A stretch of 45,689 nucleotides of DNA from an uncultured Clostridia bacterium (GTDB lineage: Bacteria > Bacillota > Clostridia > Saccharofermentanales > Saccharofermentanaceae): contig CAMZBB010000009.1 in NCBI GenBank assembly GCA_947304405.1, forward strand, positions 1 to 45,689. The letters are read 5' to 3'. Positions 12,707-22,600 of this stretch are shown here, in pieces; positions within the stretch are counted from its first letter, which is position 1, and every line of letters begins with the position of its first letter. A model generated the notes under the pieces. The model did not search any database, was not told the DNA's origin, and saw nothing but the letters and a program-made list of their open reading frames with translations. A program made the translations under genes and the position numbers.

Positions 12707-14230
12707 TCACAATTCATGCGCGCGGAAAACCGCAGCTTCTGACACGTCTTCTTTCGTAACGTCATCCCTTCCTTCATAATCGGCGATCGTTCTGGCAAGT
12801 CTTAACGTCTTCTGATATCCCCTTGCCGAAAACAGTCCCTTTGACGCAAGTTCCGAACAATAAGAGAGAATGTCTTTTGACAGTTCCATCGCTTCAGAGA
12901 GATTTGCCGAGTTAACGTTTGAATTGAATAACTTTCCGCCATAGCGGCGGTTCTGTGTCTCCCAACATTTTGCGATCTTTTCTTTTACGGAAGGATTCTC
13001 ACTATCCGCACCCTCCGCGTACATGAGCACCATGTCTTCTTTTCCTATCGACCGCATTTCGCTGAAGATGTCGATCCTTTCCAGAAAAGGTCCGGAAAGC
13101 TTGCTCGTGTATCTTTTCCTGATGCCCGCGGTACACTTGCACCTTGAACCGGGTTCATAGTACATTCCGCATTTACAGGGATTCCCCGCTCCGACGAAGA
13201 TCAACCGTGAAGGGAACGTATAGGTTACTCCGTCCCGAAAGAGCCTGACTTCTCCTTCTTCAAGAGGTTTTCTGATGAGATCCAATACACCGGATGGAAA
13301 TTCCATTATCTCGTCGGCAAACAAAACTCCGTGATCCGCTAAAGCCATCTCGCCCGGCGTCAGGCTTGCCGAACTACCGAGAAGCTTGCCGGGAGTGATA
13401 TCAGGGCCTATGCATCTTACAGGGCGCTCTGTGCTGATCTTCGCTGCCGGTCCGTCAAGAGCTTCCCTAATGGCATAGACCTCACCGATCTCTTCTCTGT
13501 CCAATGGAGGAAGTATCCCTGAGAGGATCCCCGCAGCCATCGTCTTGCCAGAACCCGGACTTCCGAGCAGCAGCATGTTGTGAAAACCGGCAGCTGACAG
13601 AATCAACGCCCTTTTAGTCTTCTCCTGTCCCTTGAGCATCGAGATGTCGATCCTGTCTGACCCCGGCATCAGATCATCACCCAGCATGAATTGTTCCGGA
13701 CTGTAACCCTTGAAACCGAATATCGAACATGCCTGCTTAAGGTCCGTTACGCATTCGCCCGATAACCCCGTACAAAGAGCACTGTTTCTTTCCTCTTCCG
13801 GGATGATTATGTGAGTAAAGCCCAGGCTTCTTGCTTTGTTCAATCTCAAAGCCGCACCCGGAGTGCCTTTTACGCTGCCGTCAAGGCTCAGTTCGCCTTC
13901 TGAATATACTTTCCTGCCTGACGGATACGGAATCTGTCCAGAAGCGAAAAGTATCCCCATGGCCATGGCAAGATCAAATCCCGAGCCGGATTTTCTCATA
14001 TAAGCGGGACTGATATTGATCGTGACATGGCCTTTGGGCATCCTATATCCTGCAGAACTCAGCGCGGACATGAGCCTGCCCTGGGATTCCCTTATGGAAG
14101 AATCGCAGAGTCCGATAACTGAGAACGTTGGTATTCCGGGTGTTACGGACACCTCAAGTTCTGAAATAAACGAGTCCGTTCCTTTGGTGAATCCTGAATA
14201 GATCCTTGCTACTGACGGTTTTCCTGACAT
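12707..14230 (-). CDS. comM: YifB/ComM-family Mg-chelatase-like AAA+ ATPase
   Basis: ComM-family proteins are hexameric helicases that drive branch migration when transforming DNA is integrated. The 507-residue product has an N-terminal Lon-protease-like domain (SELEVSVTPGIPTFSVIGL, GHVTINISPAYMRKSGSGFDLAMA), Walker A GSPGSGKT (about 223-230), Walker B LFADE (about 303-307) and a Cys-x-Cys...Cys-x-Cys cluster (about 352-366). The long open frame reaches 14314, but the ATG at 14228-14230 is chosen because GGGAGGT lies 7 nt upstream and the protein then begins where homologues begin. It heads the comM-dprA-topA-trmFO unit and is divergent from ychF. Confidence 0.93.
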   Translation of the reverse strand: MSGKPSVARIYSGFTKGTDSFISELEVSVTPGIPTFSVIGLCDSSIRESQGRLMSALSSAGYRMPKGHVTINISPAYMRKSGSGFDLAMAMGILFASGQIPYPSGRKVYSEGELSLDGSVKGTPGAALRLNKARSLGFTHIIIPEEERNSALCTGLSGECVTDLKQACSIFGFKGYSPEQFMLGDDLMPGSDRIDISMLKGQEKTKRALILSAAGFHNMLLLGSPGSGKTMAAGILSGILPPLDREEIGEVYAIREALDGPAAKISTERPVRCIGPDITPGKLLGSSASLTPGEMALADHGVLFADEIMEFPSGVLDLIRKPLEEGEVRLFRDGVTYTFPSRLIFVGAGNPCKCGMYYEPGSRCKCTAGIRKRYTSKLSGPFLERIDIFSEMRSIGKEDMVLMYAEGADSENPSVKEKIAKCWETQNRRYGGKLFNSNVNSANLSEAMELSKDILSYCSELASKGLFSARGYQKTLRLARTIADYEGRDDVTKEDVSEAAVFRAHEL

Positions 14231-14287
14231 AGCCGTACCTCCCAACACAGTTTTGTTCAGAATACTCCGCCGAACAGGCCAAAATAC

Positions 14288-14317
14288 CCGACAAAAACCG
14301 ACAAAAACCGACAAAGC
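14288..14317. repeat. Three 10-bp direct repeats with phased A-tracts
   Basis: The unit CCGACAAAAA is repeated at exactly 10-bp spacing (starting at 14288, 14298 and 14308, the third copy ending in AAAGC). A-tracts of four to five bases therefore fall on one helical face, a pattern expected to bend DNA. The repeats lie in the comM-ychF divergent gap, just upstream of the ychF -10 element. Confidence 0.8.
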
Positions 14318-14322
14318 AAGTG

Positions 14323-14331
14323 TGATATAAT
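14323..14331 (+). promoter_or_regulatory. Extended -10 promoter of ychF
   Basis: TGATATAAT at 14323-14331 is a perfect extended -10 element (TGn plus TATAAT), about 38 nt before the ychF start. The -35 position contains the A-tract repeats rather than a TTGACA-like hexamer. Confidence 0.75.
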
Positions 14332-14368
14332 GCTCGGGTACTAATAAAAAATAATGAGGTACCTATTT

Positions 14369-15460
14369 ATGAAATTAGGAATCGTAGGCCTTCCGAACGT
14401 CGGTAAGAGCACATTATTCAACGCAATAACAAGAGCCGGTGCAGAAGCTGCCAATTATCCCTTCTGCACGATCGAACCCAATGTCGGCGTCGTTTCCGTA
14501 CCCGACGAAAGATTAGACAAGCTCGCCGAGATATATAATCCTGAGAAATATACACCTGCAGTAGTCGAATTCGTTGATATCGCAGGACTCGTTGCAGGCG
14601 CTTCCAAAGGTGAAGGCTTGGGCAACAAGTTCCTTTCCAACATCAGGGAGTGCGATGCTATCGTTCATGTCGTAAGATGTTTTGACGATCCCAACGTAAT
14701 CCACGTCAGCGGCAGCGCAGATCCCGCACGTGACATTGAGACTATCGACATAGAGCTCATCCTTTCTGACCTCGAGATAATGGAAAAGCGAGTAGAAAGG
14801 ACAAAGAAGCTGTTAAGGGGCGGCGACAAGAAAATGCAGGCCGAACTTGACTGCTATGAGAAGATCGTCGCTGCACTTGCCGAGGGCAAGAGCGCAAGAA
14901 CAATTGAATTTACCGAAGACGAGCTTGAGTTCACTGCTGATCTTCAGCTCATTTCCATGAAGCCCGTGCTCTACTGTGCAAACATCGCAGAGGACAGCAT
15001 CAAGAATCCTGATATCCCTTACGTACATACAGTCGAAGAGATCGCCAAAAAGGAAGGTTCCGGCGTTGTCGTCATTTCCGCAAAGATCGAAGAGGAATTG
15101 GGCCAGCTTGACAGCGAAGACCGCCAGATGTTCTTAGATGACCTTGGTATCGAAAGCGCCGGATTGGACAAGATGATCAAGGCTTCCTATGCCCTTTTGG
15201 GACTTATCTCGTTCCTTACGGCAGGACCCAAAGAAGTTCGTGCATGGACCATCAAGAACGGGACCAAGGCACCTCAGGCTGCAGGCAAGATCCATTCGGA
15301 TTTCGAAAGAGGATTTATCCGTGCCGAGGTAGTTGCCTATGACGATCTTATGGCCTGCGGCTCATATAATGCAGCAAAGGAAAAAGGCCTCGTAAGATCT
15401 GAAGGCAAAGAATATGTCATGCATGACGGAGATGTCGTAGTATTCAGATTCAACGTATAA
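14369..15460 (+). CDS. ychF: Ribosome-binding ATPase YchF (OLA1 family)
   Basis: YchF is an Obg-like P-loop protein that hydrolyses ATP and binds the ribosome; it is implicated in stress responses and translation. The 363-residue product has the G1 motif GLPNVGKST (7-15), [14 protein letters not shown], the G3-like [20 protein letters not shown], a coiled-coil insertion around 120-190, and a C-terminal TGS domain with [20 protein letters not shown] and [13 protein letters not shown]. The frame opens five codons earlier, but the ATG at 14369 is chosen since GAGGT (14356-14360) lies 8 nt upstream. It is monocistronic and ends 9 nt from a convergent gene. Confidence 0.96.
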   Translation: MKLGIVGLPNVGKSTLFNAITRAGAEAANYPFCTIEPNVGVVSVPDERLDKLAEIYNPEKYTPAVVEFVDIAGLVAGASKGEGLGNKFLSNIRECDAIVHVVRCFDDPNVIHVSGSADPARDIETIDIELILSDLEIMEKRVERTKKLLRGGDKKMQAELDCYEKIVAALAEGKSARTIEFTEDELEFTADLQLISMKPVLYCANIAEDSIKNPDIPYVHTVEEIAKKEGSGVVVISAKIEEELGQLDSEDRQMFLDDLGIESAGLDKMIKASYALLGLISFLTAGPKEVRAWTIKNGTKAPQAAGKIHSDFERGFIRAEVVAYDDLMACGSYNAAKEKGLVRSEGKEYVMHDGDVVVFRFNV

Positions 15461-15469
15461 AAAGAGCTT

Positions 15470-16018
15470 TTATCTCTTCTTCCACGACTCCTCACCTATA
15501 CTTTCGATACCGCTGATTATGAACGCTATGCCCGAGAAGCGGATAACGGTTACTGTTCCGCTGAACGGAAATACTATCAGTGCGATGCCCGCAACGATCA
15601 AGGCGACCGAGAGCATAAGCATCACATACCACAAAAAATCTTTCGGGTTAGGTACAAGCATGTTGTGCCTTAACTTGACCACGCCGTCCACAAGGAAAAA
15701 GACTCCGATGACAAATGACAGCAGCGGCATCACGATCGTCGGTTTGAGAACGAAGATTATTCCCAATATGGTGATTATCACCGAATAAACAAGAACGATC
15801 TCGGCTCCGGCCGCATTGCCGTAGCCTTCTTCCCTGAACTGCTTTATGGAAACAATATAATCCACTGCGCCTGCGATTCCTGCAACGACCAGGACTATGC
15901 CCCAAAGGACCCCTAATACATCTGATACGGTATCCGGGTAGAGAACAAAGAACACACCGGCAAGAGCGGTCAAGAAACCGCTGATGTAAAGTGGTATCCT
16001 TGCGATCTGGTTATTCAT
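15470..16018 (-). CDS. HdeD/DUF308-like multipass membrane protein
   Basis: A 182-residue integral membrane protein with about six hydrophobic helices arranged as three hairpins, each with a small-residue turn such as YISGFLTALAGVFFVLYPDT and PLLSFVIGVFFLVDGVVKL. The repeated pattern of 'vlyPdt...G..wG...v.aGi..l' is that of DUF308, the family that includes the acid-resistance membrane protein HdeD. No catalytic residues are evident and function in Clostridia is unknown. It overlaps the upstream 111-residue membrane protein gene by 8 nt and is the last gene of the polA-coaE unit. The C-terminus is short and basic (SWKKR). Confidence 0.75.
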   Translation of the reverse strand: MNNQIARIPLYISGFLTALAGVFFVLYPDTVSDVLGVLWGIVLVVAGIAGAVDYIVSIKQFREEGYGNAAGAEIVLVYSVIITILGIIFVLKPTIVMPLLSFVIGVFFLVDGVVKLRHNMLVPNPKDFLWYVMLMLSVALIVAGIALIVFPFSGTVTVIRFSGIAFIISGIESIGEESWKKR

Positions 16019-16346
16019 CAGTCTTTTCCTGTCCGTTGTCCTGTGCTTTTGCGGGAGCCATTTTGGAAAGGGTCTTGGACAATCTGATTATGATTATAAA
16101 CGTAGCCAAAAACACTGTCATTATCGTCAGTTCCGATATCACGATAAACGCCGTGGGAACGCCCTTGAGGATAATGGCAAAAAGAAGTATCAGGAGCGTT
16201 CCGGAAATATAAACGATCGTCCCGGCCCTGAAAAAGTTCTTAAGGTTTCCGCAAAAGAGCGGCTTTTTGGAAAACAACAGATAAATAAAGAAACAGACCG
16301 CTACGGCCGTAAAGCAAATCGCTGTTATCAGGGCAACTACATTCAT
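16011..16346 (-). CDS. Small three-helix membrane protein of unknown function
   Basis: I do not recognise this 111-residue protein. It has three hydrophobic segments at about 4-25, 43-62 and 66-88, with a basic loop between the first two (SKKPLFCGNLKNFFR) and a charged, probably cytoplasmic tail rich in Lys, Ala, Gln and Glu. Its ATG overlaps the coaE stop by 4 nt and its 3' end overlaps the HdeD-like gene by 8 nt, so it is very probably a real translated gene of the polA-coaE unit. The pairing with the HdeD-like protein could mean a joint membrane role, but this is only a guess from linkage. Confidence 0.65.
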   Translation of the reverse strand: MNVVALITAICFTAVAVCFFIYLLFSKKPLFCGNLKNFFRAGTIVYISGTLLILLFAIILKGVPTAFIVISELTIMTVFLATFIIIIRLSKTLSKMAPAKAQDNGQEKTDE

Positions 16347-16948
16347 ACCCTGATACCTCTGGAATGGAGCTGTTCTTTGACCAGCCTCATGACCTTATCG
16401 TTCAGACTGTCCATGTCCCATGAATTATCGATAGAGTAATCCCCCAAAGAACAATATTCGTCATCAGACATCTGCATGTCTATCCTTCTCAATGCTTCTT
16501 CCTTGTCCAAGCCTCTTTTTGCAAGCCTTGCGAGCCTTACATCCCTGTCACACGTAACGACCCAGATCTGGTCGCACATGTCCGTAAACCTCTTTACCGG
16601 GATCGGAACATCGAGGACTACGCATTTCGTCCCCTTCTCTTTCTCCTTGGCTACCTGTTCTTCCATCTCTTCGAAAACATACTGATGGATGATAGAACTT
16701 AAGTCATCGAGTTTCTTTTTGTCAGAGAAAACGATCGACGAGACGGCTTTTCTGTTCATCACGCCATTAACGCCGACGGCTTTGGGACCGAATTCCTCGG
16801 CAATGGCAGGAAGCGCCTTGCCACCCGGTTCGGTAACCTTTCTGGAGATCTCATCCGCATCAAGTACAAGAAGTCCCTTTTCGCGGAGGATCCCGCTTAC
16901 AGTACTCTTGCCGCTTCCGATTCCGCCTGTGATTCCTAATACAAACAT
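16343..16948 (-). CDS. coaE: Dephospho-CoA kinase
   Basis: CoaE phosphorylates the 3'-hydroxyl of dephospho-CoA, the last step of coenzyme A synthesis. The 201-residue product has the P-loop GITGGIGSGKSTV (about 5-17), the substrate-binding LVLDADEISRKVTEPGG, the lid-region DVPIPVKRFTDMCDQIWVV and RLAKRGLDKEEALRRIDMQM. The length is normal. Its ATG overlaps the polA stop codon by one base (TAATG), so translation is coupled to polA, a pairing common in Gram-positive genomes. Confidence 0.96.
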   Translation of the reverse strand: MFVLGITGGIGSGKSTVSGILREKGLLVLDADEISRKVTEPGGKALPAIAEEFGPKAVGVNGVMNRKAVSSIVFSDKKKLDDLSSIIHQYVFEEMEEQVAKEKEKGTKCVVLDVPIPVKRFTDMCDQIWVVTCDRDVRLARLAKRGLDKEEALRRIDMQMSDDEYCSLGDYSIDNSWDMDSLNDKVMRLVKEQLHSRGIRV

Positions 16949-19647
16949 TACTTCGCGCTAAGCCAGTCCTTTCCTGTTCCAACTTCTGCGACAAGCGGTA
17001 CAGAGAGCACGGCAGATGCCTCCATTTCCCTCTTGAGGATCTCAGATGCCTTGGGTGCATCCTTTTCGGGACACTCGACTATCAGTTCGTCATGCACCTG
17101 CATTACGAGTTTTGCATCGGGAAGTTCCTTCTCCAGAGCCTCTTTTACCCTGTTCATCGCGATCTTTATTATGTCTGCGGCAGTACCCTGGATCGGCGTG
17201 TTCATGGCCGCCCTGAATCCGAAGTTCCTGACGTTTCTGTTCTGGCTCTTGAGTTCGGTAAGGATCCTTTTCCTGCCGAACATCGTCTCTACATAACCGT
17301 TCTTCTCACCGTTCTCTTTTAAGCCGTTAAGGTATTTCATGATGCCGGGGAACTGGTTCTCATACTCCTTGATAAGGGTGCCAGCTTCCTTAAATCCGAT
17401 CCCGAGATCGGTTGCGAGACCGTAATCCGAAATGCCGTATATTATGCTGAAATTGACCGTCTTGGCGATCGAACGCATCTTATGCGTAACTGCTTCCTCA
17501 TTGACTCCGTAAACCTTCGCGGCTGTTCTTCTGTGAATGTCTTCGCCCTCATTGAAAGCGGAACACATTATCTCATCTCCGGAAAGCGATGCAAGGAGCC
17601 TCAACTCGATCTGCGAATAGTCGGCATCCACGAGAACACAGCCTTCGGATGCGGTAAACGCTTCCCTGAGCCTTGAACCTTCATCAGATCTTACCGGGAT
17701 ATTCTGAAGATTCGGTTCCGTCGAAGAAAGCCTTCCGGTATTGGTCATCGCCTGAGTGAACGTAGTATGGATACGTCCGTCGCTTCTTATCGAGCGGACG
17801 AGTCCGGCCGCATAAGTGGAATCGAGTTTGGACAGCTCTCTGTATTTGATTATCTCGTCTATGACGGGATGATATTCCTTAAGGCGGTTAAGCTCGTCTA
17901 TGCCGGTCGAATAAAGACCGTTCTTGCCCTTCTTGCCGTGAGGAAGACGAAGTCCCTTTTCTCCGTACAGAACGTCACCTAACTGCTTAGGCGAGTTGAT
18001 GTTAAAGTTCATGCCCGTCATGTCAAAGATACGGGCAGCAATATCCTCAAGCCTTCTGGTATATTCCTCATGAAGAGCATCAAGCCTCTCGCGCGATACA
18101 TGCATGCCTGCTCTTTCGATCTTGTCCAATGTGATGACCAGAGGGAATTCAATGTCAAAGAGGAGCTTTCTTATGCTGTCTTCTTCCTCAAGCTTATGCG
18201 CGAGCATCTTTGCAGCCGCAGTAATGCAGCAAAGCCTCTTTCCCGCCTTTTTAAGCTCATCTTCGAGCGAGACGGAAGGAGTTATCTCATCAAACAAAGA
18301 AAGCTGTACGGCAGCAGACTTTTCCTCGGTAACCGGATACAAAGAACCCGTCGCATATTCGTAAAGCCTCTCGAGATCAGGCTTGCCTTCGATAAGGTTC
18401 ATCACGTAGCCCGCAATCTCAATGTCGAAGACCGATCTGATGCAATCAAGCGGCTCATCCATAAGCTTGGATCTGTCTTTGTACTCATAAGCCGCAGGGA
18501 ACAGATTGCCCTTGGCGAAAGCTTTTCTGGCTTCTTCGGGGGTCATGCAGTAAAGACTTGCCTGATCGAAAACAAGAAGGAGCACGTACTTGCCGGCAGA
18601 AGTATCAACAAAGTCGATGCCTGCCTCCAGTTCGCCATCAGGGAGTTCCGCTTCGCCCATGACTACCTTAAAGCCATCGCCCAGGATCTTGTCAAGCTTG
18701 CCCATGATCGCAGTTGAAACCTCATCCATGGGTTTGGCAGGAACGGATGCTTCGCTTCTTGTCATACCGTCAAGGCTGAGTTTCTTGATGAGCATCTTAA
18801 GCGAAAGTGCGGAGAGCCTGTCGTAGAGACCCTGTGTATCAGCGGGTTCGCCTGAAAATGAGGTCTGTTCCAGGCCGAAAGGAACAGGCGCATCACGGTC
18901 TATCGTGCAGAGCTTGATGTTCATTGCGAGAAGATCGCCTGAAGAAGCGATCCTTGCGCTGAGCGCAGGAGAAAGTTTATCAGCGTTCGCCAATACTCCG
19001 TCGCATGAACCGTAATCTGAAATCAGTTTGAAAGCGGTCTTCTCACCGACTTTCTCAACGCCTTTGATGTTGTCCGAATTATCTCCCATCAGGGCTTTGA
19101 CCTGTACGAAGACTTCAGGCTTAACTCCGTAAGTATCTTCAAATCTCGCTCTGTCAAAGAGGACTCTGGGATCCTTATCTTTTCCGGACTGCGGCATGAC
19201 CACGGACACCTTATCGGAGATGAGCTGGAAATCATCGTGATCGCCGCTGAATATGAAAACGTCCATGCCGGACTGTTCGCCCATCTTTGACAGGGTTCCG
19301 ATCAGGTCATCTGCTTCGTATCCTGCGAGTTCCATTCTTGAAACTCCCCAGAGATCCAATATCTCCTTGACGACAGGCATCTGGGCAGCGAGATCGTCAG
19401 GCATGCCCTTACGGTTCGCCTTATAATCAGCGCTCATCTTGTGCCTGAAAGTGGGCTCTTTTCTGTCAAAGAGCACGCAGATGTTGTCAGGCTTATATTC
19501 CCCGATAACACCGAGAATAGAGTTGAAGAAGCCGTTGACGGCACCCGTGGGAGTTCCGTCAGGAGCAGTCATAGGCGCCCTGCCTATAACCGCATAGTAT
19601 GCTCGGTTGATTATCGAGTTGCCGTCAACTAAAAGCAGTCTGGTCAT
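16948..19647 (-). CDS. polA: DNA polymerase I
   Basis: PolA fills gaps and removes RNA primers. The 899-residue enzyme has an N-terminal 5'-nuclease domain (LLLVDGNSIINRAYYA, YEADDLIGTL, SGDHDDFQLI, LMGDNSDNIKGVEKVGEKTA; about 1-295), a middle domain (about 300-480) lacking the Asp/Glu residues of a working proofreading exonuclease, as in Bacillus-type enzymes, and a family A polymerase domain with VDADYSQIELRLLA, KTVNFSIIYGISDYGL and MQVHDELIVE. A clamp-binding-like pentapeptide QLSLF is at 448-452, in the linker. The ATG is preceded by GGAGGA, and the gene begins 2 nt after the activase stop. Confidence 0.98.
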   Translation of the reverse strand: MTRLLLVDGNSIINRAYYAVIGRAPMTAPDGTPTGAVNGFFNSILGVIGEYKPDNICVLFDRKEPTFRHKMSADYKANRKGMPDDLAAQMPVVKEILDLWGVSRMELAGYEADDLIGTLSKMGEQSGMDVFIFSGDHDDFQLISDKVSVVMPQSGKDKDPRVLFDRARFEDTYGVKPEVFVQVKALMGDNSDNIKGVEKVGEKTAFKLISDYGSCDGVLANADKLSPALSARIASSGDLLAMNIKLCTIDRDAPVPFGLEQTSFSGEPADTQGLYDRLSALSLKMLIKKLSLDGMTRSEASVPAKPMDEVSTAIMGKLDKILGDGFKVVMGEAELPDGELEAGIDFVDTSAGKYVLLLVFDQASLYCMTPEEARKAFAKGNLFPAAYEYKDRSKLMDEPLDCIRSVFDIEIAGYVMNLIEGKPDLERLYEYATGSLYPVTEEKSAAVQLSLFDEITPSVSLEDELKKAGKRLCCITAAAKMLAHKLEEEDSIRKLLFDIEFPLVITLDKIERAGMHVSRERLDALHEEYTRRLEDIAARIFDMTGMNFNINSPKQLGDVLYGEKGLRLPHGKKGKNGLYSTGIDELNRLKEYHPVIDEIIKYRELSKLDSTYAAGLVRSIRSDGRIHTTFTQAMTNTGRLSSTEPNLQNIPVRSDEGSRLREAFTASEGCVLVDADYSQIELRLLASLSGDEIMCSAFNEGEDIHRRTAAKVYGVNEEAVTHKMRSIAKTVNFSIIYGISDYGLATDLGIGFKEAGTLIKEYENQFPGIMKYLNGLKENGEKNGYVETMFGRKRILTELKSQNRNVRNFGFRAAMNTPIQGTAADIIKIAMNRVKEALEKELPDAKLVMQVHDELIVECPEKDAPKASEILKREMEASAVLSVPLVAEVGTGKDWLSAK

Positions 19648-19649
19648 GA

Positions 19650-22600
19650 TCAGTCCTCCGTGACTACTGCTGCATTACCGGATCTTTTGGCGTCTTCGAT
19701 CTCCTTGTTCCTTACCGTGTGAGCCGTGCTGATCATGAGCTTGATCCTGTTGAGCTGGTTAGCTTCGGAAGCGCCCGGATCATAGTCGATAGGAATGATG
19801 TTCGAATTGGGGTACTGGCGGCGGAGCTCCTTGATCATGCCCTTGCCGGTAACATGGTTAGGCAGGCACGCAAACGGCTGAGCGCATATGATGTTGGGCA
19901 CGCCGTCCTGAATAAGCTCGATCATCTCCGCAGTAAGGAACCAGCCCTCACCGCAGGAGTTGCCGCAGCTCAATACGCTTGAAGATTTCTCTGCGAGTTC
20001 CTGGATCCTCTCGGTAAGCATGAACTTGCCTCCCGTCGCCTTGAACTCACGGTTGATGGGCTTTCTCAAGGCTTCAAGGAACTTGATTCCCTGCTTCATT
20101 ATGTAACCTGTCTTCTTGCTCTTACCGAGATTCTCGGCCTGCCATACGGGGTTATAAGCGCAGTACAGGAAGAAGTCCAGAACACCGGGGAGAACGCCTT
20201 CGCAGCCCTCCTGCTCGATAACGTCTATTGCGTTATTGTTTGCATCAGGCTGGAACTTAACAAGTATCTCTCCTACAAGACCGACCCTGGGCTTTCTGGG
20301 AATATCCTGGAGCGGGAGTTCGTTGAACTTTGAGACGGCATACTTTATGAATGCCTTGTATTTCTTGATGACGGGAACGTTCTCCATGTCCACGCCGATA
20401 TCGGCAAGACAATCCCTGATCTTTTTCTTCTGCTCAGGCGATTTGGAGTAGTAGCTGCCCGGCATGATCTTGTCGTAGCGGACAGTAAGGTCGTCGGAAA
20501 CGCCCTTCGGATTGAGCATATGACGTCCGATCTTGTTGATGTAGGAATACAGCGCATTTGCAGATCCCTCGACCTTCTCGTAAGGCCTCACGCGGAGCAG
20601 GAGCGTAGTCAGCATGTCACCGAGGCTTAATGCCTTAATGGCATCAAGAAGGAATCCGGCGGTATATTCAAATCCCTCGTTCTTCTCAAATCTCTGCGCA
20701 GAGATCGTGATGACGGGGATCTGGGGATATCCCGCTTCTCTTAAAGCTTTTCTCAGGAAAGCGACATAATTCGTGGCGCGGCATCCGCCTCCGGTCTGAG
20801 TGATGGCAAGCGTCGTGTTATCCGGATCGATATCGCCTTTGAGTATTGCATTGATCATCTGACCTACGACGATGATCGTCGGGAAGCACGCATCGTTATT
20901 GACGAATTTGAGTCCGCATTCGATGTCCTCACGGGTAGCCTGTTTAAGAAGTTTGAGCTTATAGCCGTGCTTGTGGAAAATGGCTTCAACGAACTCAAAC
21001 TGGATCGGTGCCATCTGAGGAGCGAGTATCGTGTGATTCTTCTTGTTCTCCTTGGTAAACTCGACCCTTCTCATCGTATATGGAGCATCGTCAGGCTGTG
21101 CGTCCTTTGAAGGATAGAGTTTTTCTATATTTTCACCGCTCTGTTCCAATTCTGCACGCTCGTTCATTGCGACAACAAGAGATCTCATTCTGATCCTTGC
21201 GGCACCGAGATTGCTTACCTCATCGATCTTAAGGAGCGTATAAAGCTTACCGGACGATTCCAGTATCTCCTGAACCTGGTCTGAAGTAACGGCATCAAGT
21301 CCGCAGCCGAAGCTCGTAAGCTGTACGAGTTCAAGATCGGGCCTTGTGATAACGTATGCTGCCGCTTCATAAAGTCTTGTGTGATACATCCACTGGTCGA
21401 TAACGCGGATAGGTCTCTTCAGCCTTCCGGGCCTTGCGACGGAGTCTTCTGTAAGTACGGCAAGTCCCAGGGAATTGATCATCTCAGGAATACCGTGGTT
21501 GATCTCGGGATCGATGTGATAAGGTCTGCCTGCAAGGACAACGCCCTTGATGCCTTTCTCCTCCATCTCCTTAAGGATCTCTTTACCCTTATTGCGGATG
21601 TCTTCCTTGAAATTGAAGTACTCTTCGGCGCCTGCAGCCACGGCAGCCTTTGCTTCGGCCAGCGAGACCGCGGTGTAATCAAAGATCTTGACGAGCTGTT
21701 CGGCCACGCAATCAAGATTGTCCAAAGGCATGAACGGGTTAAGATAACGTATCTCCTTCTCCTTTATGTTCTCGACGTTGTTACGGATAACCTCAGGATA
21801 AGAGCACACGATCGGGCAGTTATAGTGATTGTTGGAACTTAAGTTCTCGATGTTCTCGTAAGGGATATCAGGATAGAAGATAGTCTTGATCCCTCTGGAG
21901 ATCAGATTCTCGATATGGCCGTGAGCAAGTTTTGCGGGATAGCATACCGATTCCGAAGGGATCGTCTCCATTCCGCTCTCGTAGAGTTTATGTGATGACC
22001 TCGCGGAGATAAGGACTCTGAAGCCGAGCTTTGTCAGCACCGTGAACCAGAAAGGATAGTTCTCATACTGGTTTAATACTCTCGGTATTCCGATCTCTCC
22101 TCTCGGAGCATCCTCAAGCTTTAACGGCTTATAGTTAAACGTCCTGTTGTATTTGTAATTAAAAAGGTTCGGAAGCTTGTCCTTCTCGTTGCCGGGCTCT
22201 TTATCAAGGGCTATATCTTCTCCTCTTTCGCAGCGGTTGCCTGAAACGAATTTCCTGCCGTTCGAGAAAGTTGCGACCGTGAGCCTGCAGTGATTGGTGC
22301 AGCCGGGGCACTGTGTGTTCTCTGTCTCCATAGAGAAAGAATCAAGTTCGTCCTTGCCCAAGAGTTTGGTCACCGAGCCGTCCTTACAGCGTCTCTGCGC
22401 GATGAGCGCAGCGCCGAAAGCTCCCATGAGACCCGCCACGTTAGGTCTGATAACGTCTCTCTTTGAAACAAGCTCAAAGCAGCGCAGGATGGCATCGTTG
22501 AGGAACGTTCCGCCCTGAACGACGATATTCTTTCCGAGCTGTTCGGTATCGCGGATCTTGATAACCTTGTAGAGAGCATTTCTGACTACGGAATAAGAAA

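Noticed and set aside
15461..15476. AAAAGAGCTTTT palindrome between ychF and the HdeD-like gene as terminator
   Set aside because: The stem is only a few A-T pairs with essentially no loop, too weak to call.
18070..18717. 215-codon open frame antisense to polA
   Set aside because: Shadow of polA; no motifs or plausible translation signals.
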